Source of the DNA: Chryseobacterium artocarpi
GTDB lineage: Bacteria > Bacteroidota > Bacteroidia > Flavobacteriales > Weeksellaceae
Reading direction: 5' to 3'
Assembly: GCF_001684975.1 (NCBI RefSeq)
Contig: NZ_MAYH01000001.1
Span: 682,001-746,000 of the forward strand
DNA: 64,000 nucleotides
Below the pieces are notes generated by a model. That model worked only from the letters and a program-made list of their open reading frames with translations, was not told the DNA's origin and searched no databases. Positions within the stretch are counted from its first letter, which is position 1. Each line of letters starts with the position of its first letter. Below, one piece after another: positions 16,248 to 27,526 of this stretch. Both the position numbers and the translations under genes were made by a program.

Positions 16248-17819
16248 ATGAGGATAAATAGATTTTTTGCAGTACCGGCTGTCATGCTGGCTACCCAGTT
16301 TTCATGGGCTCAGGTAAAGGTAGATCCAAAGGAGAACCTGAATCCTATCGTAAAAAGTTTTGTAGATGAAGTAAATAACAATTCCCAGCTTGAAGGAATG
16401 GCATACGAGCTTCTGGATGGGATAGGACCCCGTTTAGTGGGAACTCCAGAGATGCTTGCTGCTAATGAATGGAGTGCAGGAAAGCTTCGTTCATGGGGAA
16501 TAGACGCCAATCTTCAGCAGTTTGGAACATGGAAAGGATGGCAGAGAGGAACTACCCATGTAGATATGGTATTTCCACGTGTGAAATCACTGGCTGCAAC
16601 GCAATTGGCATGGAGCCCTGCCACTAAAAAAGCAATTGAAGCTGAAGTAGTTGTTCTTCCCAAAGTTTCAAATAAGGCAGAATTTGATAAATGGCTTCCA
16701 TCTGTAAAAGGAAAAATAGTGCTGATGGCACAGTATCAAAAGATAGGACGTTCCGATGAGCAGATCAAAGAATTTGCTACTCCTGAACTTTATGAAAAGC
16801 TTAAAGAAGAAAAAGCTCAGGCTGCCAAAGATTTTACAGCTTATGTAAAGAATATCGGTTATGATAACAATACCCTTCCTCAGGCGTTAGAAAATGCAGG
16901 AGCAGCAGGGATTGCTATTTCAAACTGGACCGGAATAATGGGAGCCAACAGAATTTTTGGAGCAAAAACATCCAAAATTCCAATGATTGACATTGATGTG
17001 GAGGATTATGGAATGCTTTACAGAATGGCAGAAAAGGGAGCTCAGCCTAAAATAAAGATCGATGCTCAATCTAAAGTATTACCGGAAGCGAAGAGCTTTA
17101 ACACCATCGGAATGATCAAAGGGAAAGAAAAGCCTGAAGAATATGTAATTCTTTCTGCTCACCTTGATTCTTGGGATGGCGCTCAGGGAGCAACAGATAA
17201 CGGAACGGGAACACTTACAATGCTTGAGGCAATGAGAATCCTTAAAAAATACTATCCAAACAACAAAAGAACAATTGTTTTAGGACTTTGGGGAAGTGAA
17301 GAACAGGGATTGAACGGTTCAAGAGGGTTTGTAGCGGATAATCCTGAGATTATAAAAGGAGTACAGGCTGTATTCAATCAGGATAACGGTACAGGGCGTG
17401 TGGTAAATATCAGCGGACAAGGATTTGTGAAAGCTTATGATTATATCGGGAAATGGCTGGATGGAGTTCCGAAAGCAGTAAGAAGTCACATCAAAACCGA
17501 CTTTCCGGGAATGCCTGGCGGTGGTGGTTCTGATCATGCATCGTTCGTAGCAGCCGGAGTACCAGGGTTTTCTTTGGGATCTCTTAACTGGGGGTATTTT
17601 GGATATACATGGCATACCACAAAGGATACGTATGATAAAATTGTCTTTGATGAGGTGAAAAATAACGTGGTCTTAACGGCTGCATTAGCTTACATGGCAT
17701 CCGAAGACCCTGAATTTACCAACAGAGAGAAAAGAACAATGCCTAAAGATGATAAAGGGGAAACGATTCAATGGCCTGAAGCAAAAGAGCCAAGAAGAAG
17801 CTCTAAAGATTATAAATAA
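16248..17819 (+). CDS. M28 family zinc aminopeptidase with PA domain
   Basis: A 523-residue secreted protease (signal MRINRFFAVPAVMLATQFSW, cleavage near AQ). Residues ~120-270 look like an inserted PA domain. The M28 metal site is complete: H305-L-D307 (ILSAHLDSWDG), D317 (TDNGTG), E351-E352 (GSEEQG), an Asp in FNQDNGTG, and H456 (TWHTTKDTYD). Such enzymes remove N-terminal residues from peptides outside the cell or in the periplasm (carboxypeptidase Q / aminopeptidase Y group). Ends in a basic tail. Confidence 0.9.
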   Translation: MRINRFFAVPAVMLATQFSWAQVKVDPKENLNPIVKSFVDEVNNNSQLEGMAYELLDGIGPRLVGTPEMLAANEWSAGKLRSWGIDANLQQFGTWKGWQRGTTHVDMVFPRVKSLAATQLAWSPATKKAIEAEVVVLPKVSNKAEFDKWLPSVKGKIVLMAQYQKIGRSDEQIKEFATPELYEKLKEEKAQAAKDFTAYVKNIGYDNNTLPQALENAGAAGIAISNWTGIMGANRIFGAKTSKIPMIDIDVEDYGMLYRMAEKGAQPKIKIDAQSKVLPEAKSFNTIGMIKGKEKPEEYVILSAHLDSWDGAQGATDNGTGTLTMLEAMRILKKYYPNNKRTIVLGLWGSEEQGLNGSRGFVADNPEIIKGVQAVFNQDNGTGRVVNISGQGFVKAYDYIGKWLDGVPKAVRSHIKTDFPGMPGGGGSDHASFVAAGVPGFSLGSLNWGYFGYTWHTTKDTYDKIVFDEVKNNVVLTAALAYMASEDPEFTNREKRTMPKDDKGETIQWPEAKEPRRSSKDYK

Positions 17820-17846
17820 AAACAGCTTAACCGCTTATTAATATAT

Positions 17847-17879
17847 AAGGTTGTCTCTATGAGGCAGCCTTATTTTTTT
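17847..17879 (+). terminator. terminator of the M28 peptidase gene
   Basis: AAGGTTG (17847-17853) pairs with CAGCCTT (17865-17871, one G-U pair), followed by a T-run. Confidence 0.8.
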
Positions 17880-18021
17880 ATAATGTGTATGAATACGTTA
17901 ACGCCAATTTTTGTGTACATATTCCTGCATTAAAAATACAATGAAAAAACAAACGGATGCAAAAAGATGTAGGTACGGGATTTTTAATTTTAAAAACTTT
18001 TGAAATTAAAAAACACACTTT

Positions 18022-19146
18022 ATGGAAAGAAATATCCCGAATCGGGAAGGTCCTGTTCATGAAATTAATTCTAAGAAGCAGAACATTTATTTTGTCAAAT
18101 CAGGAGAAACACTGGAAAGTATTTCAGAGAGTTTAAACCTTGAAAATCCAACATATCTTCGGGATTATCATAACGAACGATGTCAGCCTTTTGATATCAT
18201 TCCTGAAGAAGGAACATTAAGGCTCTTACAGAAAATCTGTATTCCTGATCCGGACGAGATTATACAGATCAATGAATTGATAAAGCAACGGGGCGAAAGT
18301 CTTTATCACCAGTTTTCCGAAGGTAAAATACCTTTCGATGTAGAGAAACTTCAAGGCAATTATCAGGTAAAGCAGTCCGAAAGTGATGATGAAATTAAAA
18401 AAAGCGACTATGCCTATACCCTGAACTTTAGCTTTATCAAAGAAAAAGAAGAGAGGTATTATATCGATTTTTCAATGAGTGATTTTAAAAAAGATGGACA
18501 GGAGCCGGAAGAAAAAATTAATATGCTGGCTTCTGCTTTTGTGAGAGTTATTTATCCGATTACATTCGTGGTGGATCATGCAGGAAGCCTTACCGATGTT
18601 CAAACTCATAAAGATATTGCTCAAATGATTGATGAAATTGAAGAGTTAAAGAAATATCACTCCGGTTCCTATGCCGCCTTACATATTAATCAAATGAAGC
18701 ATAAGATAGCTGATCCACAGGTGATGTTTGAAAGCCTGAAGAATATGTTGGCTATACAGTTTCTCTTAGGGCAGTTTTATCAGGCTGTTTATACTAGAAA
18801 TATTTCGGTTCCTTACAACAGTGAATTTTCATGGCTGGCTCCGGCTTCTCCTGTCAGAATGGAAATGGTTAATCAGGTCTTATCACAGTATGAATCTGGA
18901 TTTTTAGAGATATTACAGGTCGGTAAGTCAAGAGATTATCGTACTGTTCAGGAGCTGTATTATACTGATCAGGAATATGATCCGCTTGCAGAACTTCATT
19001 CCAAATCATTAACGGCAGAGCATTCCGCCATTTACAGCTTGAATTCCGCTGACTTTTCGATCCGGAAAATAAAGGCAGACTTTAAAATCCAGATTGCAGA
19101 TTATGAGAAGACTATAAGCCTTGAGCTGGAGAGAATAACGGGATAA
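18022..19146 (+). CDS. LysM-like protein, first gene of effector cassette 1
   Basis: A 374-residue protein with no signal peptide. Residues ~22-75 read IYFVKSGETLESISESLNLE, then LRDYHNERC and a C-terminal LLQKICIPD, the shape of a LysM module (YxVxxGETLxxI...IP). The remainder is unrecognised. A paralogue of the same length (376 aa) starts the second cassette at 43386, so the gene belongs to the module. It lies 31 bp upstream of the PAAR-like gene on the same strand. By position it could act as an adaptor or chaperone that helps load the downstream effector; that is inference. Confidence 0.7.
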   Translation: MERNIPNREGPVHEINSKKQNIYFVKSGETLESISESLNLENPTYLRDYHNERCQPFDIIPEEGTLRLLQKICIPDPDEIIQINELIKQRGESLYHQFSEGKIPFDVEKLQGNYQVKQSESDDEIKKSDYAYTLNFSFIKEKEERYYIDFSMSDFKKDGQEPEEKINMLASAFVRVIYPITFVVDHAGSLTDVQTHKDIAQMIDEIEELKKYHSGSYAALHINQMKHKIADPQVMFESLKNMLAIQFLLGQFYQAVYTRNISVPYNSEFSWLAPASPVRMEMVNQVLSQYESGFLEILQVGKSRDYRTVQELYYTDQEYDPLAELHSKSLTAEHSAIYSLNSADFSIRKIKADFKIQIADYEKTISLELERITG

Positions 19147-19177
19147 TAAATCATTGAATCACCAAAAACACAAATAG

Positions 19178-19681
19178 ATGTCAGAAAACTTATCAGAACA
19201 TGACGGGAAACATTTTGTCATTCAGAAGGGCAAAGCTCAATGTAATCAGGGCGATCAGTTTCCACAATTTAAAGTAAACTCCCATCAGAAACATTACTGG
19301 AATAGCAGGAAAACACCAGAAGATCATCTTGCCGTAACAGAAGATGATATACAGTTCAATCCTGCAGGACCAAGCTTTGGGAAATGTAAATTAAAGCCCA
19401 CTTCAAACGGTTATTTGCCTTGTGCATTTGCTCCTGCCGGAAAATGGCAGAAAACATATCCTAAGGTAAAAGTAATGGATAAAAGCTGTCTTTCGGAGAT
19501 CTCTGAACTGATGTGCAGTACAGGAGGGAAAATTACGGTAAAAGAACATGGGCAGACTTCTACGATGAACAGACAAAGCATTACCATGGCTGATACCCAA
19601 AGCTATCATATGATTAATCCGTTCCTTGATCTGAAAGAATCACAGGAAGAGTTGGAAGAACCGGATCCGATTTATGAATAA
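19178..19681 (+). CDS. PAAR-like protein (DUF4280)
   Basis: A 167-residue protein, MSENLSEHDGKHFVIQKG then AQCNQGDQFPQFKV, FNPAGPSFGKCKLKP, YLPCAFAPAGKWQ and LSEISELMCSTGGKITVKEH. The conserved Cys positions and the C-terminal CxxGGxI motif match DUF4280, a PAAR-like spike-tip family linked to contractile injection systems (type VI secretion or related particles). A paralogue with most residues identical sits at 44549. It lies between the LysM-like gene and the effector, with 21-31 bp gaps, so the three form one transcription unit. Confidence 0.8.
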   Translation: MSENLSEHDGKHFVIQKGKAQCNQGDQFPQFKVNSHQKHYWNSRKTPEDHLAVTEDDIQFNPAGPSFGKCKLKPTSNGYLPCAFAPAGKWQKTYPKVKVMDKSCLSEISELMCSTGGKITVKEHGQTSTMNRQSITMADTQSYHMINPFLDLKESQEELEEPDPIYE

Positions 19682-19702
19682 TGAGTTTAAAAACTGATAC
19701 AA

Positions 19703-22246
19703 ATGGCAAAATTGATAATTACAGGGAATACAAAACCTATTGTTGGAAATACAGAAATGTATTTACTTTCTGCATTCGATAATCTGATGACTTCCAATGC
19801 TTTGTTATCTCTTTCTCCCAAAATCCAATGGAATCTTCACGTACAGGATAAAAAAGGCTGGCGGATAGCTAAAGGAAATACAAAAGAAGGCGAGCATATC
19901 ACGTATAAATTTACCCATAAAAGTCTTCAGTATAAGTCTTTAAAAATCGTGGTAACCAGAGGGAAAGACAAAGGAGAGTTTTATATAAAGCCACAGGAAG
20001 CAGAAGAGCCCAAAATAACCCGTGTGGATATACTGGATATTAATGGACAAAGATTACCGAAGGGAAAGCGGCTGCATTACACTGAAACTTTAATCGTCAA
20101 GGCGCATTGCGTAGGAATGTTCGGGCAGAAAGTTTCTTTTACCCTTTGGGAAGATGATGCAATAGGAAAGGGGCATGATCCGGTGATCAATATGATGAAT
20201 AGAATTAATCCTATGCCTTTGATCGGAGAAGTGGATCATCAAGGTATTGCCCGGGTTGTTTTCAGGCTTCCAAGTTATACAATGGCAGTTCAGATTGCCA
20301 ATGCCGGGCTGGCAAAAGGTGACCGGAGCGAAGGCAATACTCATGAATATTATGTGACTGCAGAATTGGTTTCCAAACATATTCTGGTAGCAAGCCCTAA
20401 TGTAAACGTCGTGAATCCTACCCATCTTCCTGATCCCATCAAAAAACCGAAACCAGATGAGGTTAAATCTACCTCTGCAAAACCTCCGGTTAATTCGCCC
20501 CATAAAGAAAAGATAAATAAGCCCAAACCTAAAGAAGAAACCGCTAAGTTTCCCCAAAGTCCGGCTGCTAAGAAACAGGCAGATCCTGAAGGAAAAATCT
20601 TAAGCGCCGAGTTTACGGACGGAACCGGAAAGACCCTGGAAAATGCTAAAACAGGTGATGTTGTATCAATTAAAATGGTCACTCAGAATATGAAAGGGAA
20701 GAATGTAATAGTGAGAATCTGGGAAGAAGATTTTTCCCGATACAGCAATGACCTTCTATATGAAAAAACAGTGACTTTACGATATCATACCAGTAATGTA
20801 ATCAATAATGTAAAGCTGACCCGTCTAATGTATACGAAAAGCAACGAATGGGGCGAAGGCAGCGAACGAGAGTATTTTATAGAAGTTGAACACCTTAATA
20901 CCTCCGTGACCTCTCAGGTGATTCCGGTAAGTGCAGATGGTGAACATGTGGAAGTGGATGGGAATGATTCTGTTGCTGTGATTAAAGAGAAGAGGGAAGA
21001 AAAGAAAGGTTGTATTTGTGAAGAAAGTAAATTGTATTGGGGTAAATATTTTACATGTCTGGAACGCAAGAAAATCATAGAAATTTCAAAACGGTTGTTA
21101 TGTGATCCTAATCATTTGACTTCTGCGATAGCATTGGAAACAATGGGTACATTTAATACAGCATTAGTAAATCCTTTGGAGTATACTGGGTTAATTCAAA
21201 TAGGTTATGATGCTGCAAAGGATATTAATAGACGAAAAGGGACAAATATAACTGCGGGAAGAAATGGAAACCTTAAAAAAATGTCCAAAATGGAACAATT
21301 GACTTATGTGGAATATTATCTTGAACCATATAAGGGAAAGCTAAATACCTTAGCAGATTTTTACTTAGCTATATTAATGCCTGTTGATTGTGGGAAGGGA
21401 AGTATAAGAGATCATGTGGTTTTCGATAAAAATTTAAAATTAGATTATAACTCTAGAGGAGAAGTAATTAAAAATACAAAATGGGTGAGAAAGAATGCTT
21501 ATTCAAAAAATCCGGTTTTTCACAAAGAAGGAAATGATGAAGAAGGCAAAACCTATGTATGGGAAATTGCTAGAGAAATAGAAATATGGTATAAGAAAGG
21601 AGAAGCTAATAAGGAATCTATATTTTCCTGTCAGAAAAATATAGAAGTAAAGGAAGAAAAGAAAGCTTCCAAATGGCATGATCCAATAGATGATCCGGAA
21701 ATAACACTATTCAATTTTAATGGAGACTATAATCCAACAGGATCCTCTTTTGGGCTTGTGAGAAATGGGGGTAAGAAAAAACATCAGGGACTAGATATTT
21801 TTGCACCTAAAGGAACGCCTGTTAAAGCATGTTTGGATGGTACAGTCGTTTTAATATCAGAAAATGCTGGTGCATTTGGGAGATTTGTTGTAATAGAAGT
21901 AAACAAGACAGACTTGGACAAGTCTAGGAACAATTATGAATTAGAATATAAAGGAGAGAAAGATAAAGGACCTGGTTTTGGTGATTCTGAAAAACGATTC
22001 TTAAGATATGGACATCTTAGCGAAATAAAAGTAGAAGATAAACAAAAAGTAACAGCAGGTATGGAAATAGGGAAGAGTGGAAATAGTGGAAATGCATCTA
22101 AACAAAGTATCAAGGCAAGGCATTTACATTTCGAAATTACTGATGCGAAGACTGCTGGTGATGGTTTAAATAATAGAGAGAATCCCGCATTTTATGTAAG
22201 GCTAAAAACACCAAATAGAAATAGACAAGAGAATAATAAAAAATAA
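19703..22246 (+). CDS. effector 1: muramidase-like plus M23 endopeptidase toxin
   Basis: An 847-residue modular protein. Residues 1-430 (MAKLIITGNTKPIVGN... to about the Pro-rich linker and a beta-rich segment near 300-425) are shared with the effector at 45076. After residue 430 the two are unrelated. Here residues ~440-630 look like a lysozyme-fold muramidase, with probable catalytic E479 in SAIALETMG and LIQIGYDAAKDI after it. Residues ~690-840 are an M23/LytM zinc endopeptidase: H694-QGL-D698 and HLH (H807, H809) before FEIT. Both activities cut peptidoglycan. There is no signal peptide, so delivery into a target cell by an injection machine, using the PAAR-like partner, is likely. The lipoprotein genes start 3 bp downstream. 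Confidence 0.8.
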   Translation: MAKLIITGNTKPIVGNTEMYLLSAFDNLMTSNALLSLSPKIQWNLHVQDKKGWRIAKGNTKEGEHITYKFTHKSLQYKSLKIVVTRGKDKGEFYIKPQEAEEPKITRVDILDINGQRLPKGKRLHYTETLIVKAHCVGMFGQKVSFTLWEDDAIGKGHDPVINMMNRINPMPLIGEVDHQGIARVVFRLPSYTMAVQIANAGLAKGDRSEGNTHEYYVTAELVSKHILVASPNVNVVNPTHLPDPIKKPKPDEVKSTSAKPPVNSPHKEKINKPKPKEETAKFPQSPAAKKQADPEGKILSAEFTDGTGKTLENAKTGDVVSIKMVTQNMKGKNVIVRIWEEDFSRYSNDLLYEKTVTLRYHTSNVINNVKLTRLMYTKSNEWGEGSEREYFIEVEHLNTSVTSQVIPVSADGEHVEVDGNDSVAVIKEKREEKKGCICEESKLYWGKYFTCLERKKIIEISKRLLCDPNHLTSAIALETMGTFNTALVNPLEYTGLIQIGYDAAKDINRRKGTNITAGRNGNLKKMSKMEQLTYVEYYLEPYKGKLNTLADFYLAILMPVDCGKGSIRDHVVFDKNLKLDYNSRGEVIKNTKWVRKNAYSKNPVFHKEGNDEEGKTYVWEIAREIEIWYKKGEANKESIFSCQKNIEVKEEKKASKWHDPIDDPEITLFNFNGDYNPTGSSFGLVRNGGKKKHQGLDIFAPKGTPVKACLDGTVVLISENAGAFGRFVVIEVNKTDLDKSRNNYELEYKGEKDKGPGFGDSEKRFLRYGHLSEIKVEDKQKVTAGMEIGKSGNSGNASKQSIKARHLHFEITDAKTAGDGLNNRENPAFYVRLKTPNRNRQENNKK

Positions 22247-22249
22247 CCA

Positions 22250-22816
22250 ATGAAAAAAAATATTGTAGCTATTTCATATTTTATTGGAATACTAATTTCA
22301 TGTTCTGGTGATGGAAGCAGTAAAGAAAAAAGTGAAATAAAAAAGAAAATAAATGTTGATACAATAAACCTTAGTAAGACTGAAAATTTAAATAGTCCTG
22401 ATGAGAAACTGGAAGCTAATGATGAAATTATAGAAGATAAACAATTTTCAAAATGGAAAGGAGAGTATCATTACTTTTTCCAATATATAGATCATAATGG
22501 GATATCATCAGATTTGAAAGCTAATATTAACTTAATAAAATCAGATAGCTGTGTTTTTGAAAGTTGGTTTGAAGATCCAAATGATGAACAGCATAATAGA
22601 AATGGGTACTTAAAAATGCTTGGGCATATATATGTTTCAGATGATAAAAATCTTAAGATTATTTTTTTAGAAAATACGATATTAAACGGTGAATCTCCTA
22701 ATTTGGATCCGGTTTTTACATTGATCGATAAAAGGAACCAGTTTTATATTGAAAGTTTTTTGACCTCTCCTCCTCATAATGGGATTGTTGAAATGCCGTT
22801 ACAAAAAGTAAAATGA
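22250..22816 (+). CDS. lipoprotein, probable immunity protein (family A, copy 1)
   Basis: A 188-residue lipoprotein (lipobox ILIS-C18), predicted to reach the periplasm. It starts 3 bp after the effector stop, so it is the prime candidate for the cognate immunity protein. The domain runs from FSKWKGEYHYFF to SFLTSPPHNGIVEMPLQKVK. The same ending and the DSCVFxSW motif recur in the gene at 24961, and a looser version in the one at 23696, so they are one family. AT-rich compared with the housekeeping genes. No known domain was recognised. Confidence 0.65.
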   Translation: MKKNIVAISYFIGILISCSGDGSSKEKSEIKKKINVDTINLSKTENLNSPDEKLEANDEIIEDKQFSKWKGEYHYFFQYIDHNGISSDLKANINLIKSDSCVFESWFEDPNDEQHNRNGYLKMLGHIYVSDDKNLKIIFLENTILNGESPNLDPVFTLIDKRNQFYIESFLTSPPHNGIVEMPLQKVK

Positions 22817-22823
22817 TAAGTTT

Positions 22824-23675
22824 ATGAGAATAGTCTTATTGATCACATTTCTCTTTGTGATAGGCTGTCAGAATAAAAAAAACAATGATCTTATGGCTCA
22901 AAAAACTATACAATCTGTACGGAATAGTACATTAATTGACGGCATACATTTAGAAAATAATTTGCTTTTTAATGAGAAAAGCATTCCTCTTAAAAAGTTT
23001 AAATATAAAGGAGATTACATAGAAAATGTTAAGATAAAAAAACTTTTAGATAAGAGCTTCAGGAGTAGTTTTATCGAACATTTAGCGGATATTAAGACAG
23101 AAGATGATGAGCTAAAGTCTTCATTCATTTGTCAGCTGTTATTATTGAGAATTGCAGAATTATCAGATAGCAATGCTTTTTATATATTATCTGAAATCTC
23201 AAAAAATGAAAGCGTTTCTTATAATGGAATTGAGTTATATGAGAATCTTTTCATTCAGATGTTTTTGAACGATCCTTATTTCTTTATTCAACAAAGTGTA
23301 AAATATAATGACTCTTCATTGATTGATTATATTCTTGCAACATCTCAAACTTATTTTGTTGATCAGGATTTCTTGGATATGAATTTAGGGTATATCAAAG
23401 ATAAAGAGCCTGATGTATTGCTTTTAAAGCTTGAAGCTCAAAAGGAAATAAAATATCTTCCTCTGATCAAAAAGATTGAGGGAATGCCTAAAGTTAAAGT
23501 GCAGCTCGGACCATCATTCTATACTGGTTTTGAAACAATTAATAAAGATTTTGTAAATGTTAATTCTATTTTTGGGAAAGAGTTGATTCAAAAGATGAAT
23601 GGAACAGAGAAAAGCTACTTTAAACAGCATATTCTTATTAGTGTACAAAAGTTTCGAGTAAATTCACAGCAATGA
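22824..23675 (+). CDS. lipoprotein of unknown function in the immunity cluster
   Basis: A 283-residue lipoprotein (MRIVLLITFLFVIGC, C15), 7 bp after the previous gene. The C-terminal two thirds are mostly helical (FICQLLLLRIAELSDSNAFY and similar) with no recognised motif. It ends 4 nt inside the next reading frame's longest start. Position and export signal suggest another immunity or accessory protein; no function can be assigned from sequence. Confidence 0.55.
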   Translation: MRIVLLITFLFVIGCQNKKNNDLMAQKTIQSVRNSTLIDGIHLENNLLFNEKSIPLKKFKYKGDYIENVKIKKLLDKSFRSSFIEHLADIKTEDDELKSSFICQLLLLRIAELSDSNAFYILSEISKNESVSYNGIELYENLFIQMFLNDPYFFIQQSVKYNDSSLIDYILATSQTYFVDQDFLDMNLGYIKDKEPDVLLLKLEAQKEIKYLPLIKKIEGMPKVKVQLGPSFYTGFETINKDFVNVNSIFGKELIQKMNGTEKSYFKQHILISVQKFRVNSQQ

Positions 23676-23695
23676 AACAAATTAAAAGACAAAGA

Positions 23696-24178
23696 ATGGA
23701 AATAAAGAAAAATAATAAAATTATTCTATTACTGATAGTATTATTCTTTTATGGCTGCAAAGAGCAAAAAGAAAATCAAATAAAGAAAAAAGATGTTTCA
23801 CTAAATCCAAAAATAGCAGGAAACTTGGCTGTTAAATGGCTAGGAAAATATCATACAACCCTGACTAATGATAAGAAAAGTACAGATAGTAGAGATACAG
23901 ATACTGTGGAGTTAATTATTAAAAAAGATTCTGTAGTTTTTCATGTCGACAGATATTGGGGAGAATATAATTACCTGCTTCGGGCGTCAGAAGTAGAAAA
24001 CGGCATTAAACTGACTTTTGATAAGGTACTGGATGGGGATGCAGCTGATGTATTACAAAAGACTAACGACTTTGGAAAATTGTTCTTTGATGGGAAGAAT
24101 TACTATTGGCAATGTCCTTATCTTGATATGTATTACAATAATAATAACAAAAAATATGTACTTAATAAAATGAAGTAA
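23696..24178 (+). CDS. lipoprotein, probable immunity protein (family A-like)
   Basis: About 160 residues from ATG 23696 (MEIKKNNKIILLLIVLFFYG, then C21). An upstream ATG at 23672 overlaps the previous stop and would add 8 basic residues. The domain LAVKWLGKYHTTL...VELIIKKDSVVFHV resembles the KWxGxY...DSCVF core of the neighbours at 22250 and 24961. Its signal segment is also very like that of the lipoprotein at 49915, in the second cassette. Probable periplasmic immunity protein. Confidence 0.55.
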   Translation: MEIKKNNKIILLLIVLFFYGCKEQKENQIKKKDVSLNPKIAGNLAVKWLGKYHTTLTNDKKSTDSRDTDTVELIIKKDSVVFHVDRYWGEYNYLLRASEVENGIKLTFDKVLDGDAADVLQKTNDFGKLFFDGKNYYWQCPYLDMYYNNNNKKYVLNKMK

Positions 24179-24277
24179 TTGTTAAATCTTAGGAACTACA
24201 GAATCTGAAAGTGAAAAAGACCTAATTTCAACACTCATCATCCTTTGTTATCACCAATATTTATACTGAAAATTAAA

Positions 24278-24964
24278 ATGAAAAATAAAGTAAAGAGACT
24301 ATCATATATTATCTTCTTGATCTATATGGGTTCCTGTCAATCAAAAGAACAGAAACCATTAAATAAAAGTAATATATCGTATCAATCCAATAATGATGAG
24401 CCTAATCTATTTATTAGTGAAAAAAGATTAGAGGGTATTGAAAAAAGATCTGATGAACCCAAATCAAAGTCATGTACATTAGATAATCTTTCTGCTCAAT
24501 ATAGTTTTATATGGAAAGCAACAGCATATTCCAATGAAAAAGATCAGGAATACCCTACATCAGCATTGATCATTATAAAAAGTAAGCAAAATGGTAAAGA
24601 GCAGGAGATTTATTTTGAACCTAATTCATGGACATCTTATAAAGATTTGCCTTGTAATGAATTGGTTGTGAAAGATTTTAATTTTGATGGACTTGAAGAT
24701 ATTGCAATAGTATGGGATGAGGGCGGAAATGCAGGAAAAATATATGAGTATTATTTTCAGGATAAAAATGGTGCTTTTTCACCAGTGGAGTCTTTTCCTT
24801 TACAACATGGGATGCTTGCTGAAGAATTTGATGCAGCCCATAAAACGATTACTACTCGAAGTATTGTAGGATGTTGCCATGCAAATATCAATACCTATAA
24901 ACTAAAGCCTAATGGAAGCTGGGAATCTCTTTCAGAACAAAAAGAAATAAAACAGAATAAATGA
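24278..24964 (+). CDS. lipoprotein, possibly an XAC2610-like lysozyme-effector inhibitor
   Basis: About 228 residues from ATG 24278 (MKNKVKRLSYIIFLIYMGS, then C20); a TTG at 24245 is less likely. The core LVVKDFNFDGLEDIAIVWDE followed by YEYYFQDKNGAF is an FG-GAP-like metal-binding loop. The same NFDG-x-x-D loop occurs in XAC2610-type lipoproteins, which protect Xanthomonas from its own secreted lysozyme effector. That comparison is from memory of the motif only. If right, it would be an immunity protein against the muramidase domain of effector 1. Confidence 0.5.
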   Translation: MKNKVKRLSYIIFLIYMGSCQSKEQKPLNKSNISYQSNNDEPNLFISEKRLEGIEKRSDEPKSKSCTLDNLSAQYSFIWKATAYSNEKDQEYPTSALIIIKSKQNGKEQEIYFEPNSWTSYKDLPCNELVVKDFNFDGLEDIAIVWDEGGNAGKIYEYYFQDKNGAFSPVESFPLQHGMLAEEFDAAHKTITTRSIVGCCHANINTYKLKPNGSWESLSEQKEIKQNK

Positions 24965-25530
24965 TAAAATATCTATGGATAGTGGTCACTTTGGGAATGC
25001 TTTCATGTATAAAAGATAGAACAATAAAAAAGGATAGTTCAAAGGATTCTGTACCATTAATGGGTCGAAATATTAGTAATGTTGAGATCGAAAATAATGA
25101 TTCATTGAGTGAAAATGAATTGGAAGGAGAAGATGAATTTATATCAGAAAAATTGTTTCAAAAATGGAAAGGCTCGTATTATATTGAAAATAGTGATATA
25201 ATTGATGGCTGGGGGAGAGAATCTATTCATTATGCAGAACTGGATATAATACAACCCGATAGTTGTGTATTTAAAAGTTGGTTAGCAGATAACAATGGCA
25301 ATAGGTATAATAAGAATGATAATTATCAAGAATACATTGGAGGAATTTTAGCCACAACTCATAAAGATTCTATAGAGTTTTTTACAAAAAGAATAGTGGA
25401 AGGTGGAAATGAAGGTCTTTCTCCTCTATTAACTTTGATTAAGCGTAAGAATGAATATTTTATATATAGTTTTCTTACTTCACCTCCTCACAATGGAATC
25501 ATGGAAATGCCAATACAGAAAATAAAATAG
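24961..25530 (+). CDS. lipoprotein, probable immunity protein (family A, copy 2)
   Basis: A 189-residue lipoprotein (MIKYLWIVVTLGMLSC, C16). It overlaps the previous stop by 4 nt (ATGA). The domain LFQKWKGSYYIE...DSCVFKSW...SFLTSPPHNGIMEMPIQKIK is clearly paralogous to the gene at 22250, so the family was duplicated within the cluster, a common pattern for immunity genes. Last gene of cassette 1, followed by a strong terminator. Confidence 0.6.
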   Translation: MIKYLWIVVTLGMLSCIKDRTIKKDSSKDSVPLMGRNISNVEIENNDSLSENELEGEDEFISEKLFQKWKGSYYIENSDIIDGWGRESIHYAELDIIQPDSCVFKSWLADNNGNRYNKNDNYQEYIGGILATTHKDSIEFFTKRIVEGGNEGLSPLLTLIKRKNEYFIYSFLTSPPHNGIMEMPIQKIK

Positions 25531-25564
25531 GATAATTCTAAAGCTTTAATTTGTTCAAAATACA

Positions 25565-25593
25565 AAAGAGCTGTCACAATGACAGCTCTTTTT
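25565..25593. terminator. bidirectional terminator at the end of cassette 1
   Basis: AAAGAGCTGTCA and TGACAGCTCTTT form a perfect 12-bp stem with a CAA loop; followed by T on the plus strand. It also closes the minus-strand tex operon coming from the right. Confidence 0.85.
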
Positions 25594-25598
25594 ATGGG

Positions 25599-27523
<1,925 letters not shown>

Positions 27524-27526
27524 GGT

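Noticed and set aside
20090..20682. Long minus-strand ORFs inside effector 1 (and at 45445-45933 in effector 2)
   Set aside because: They are mirror frames of the conserved effector N-terminus with Phe/Ile/Arg-rich nonsense composition and no gene context.
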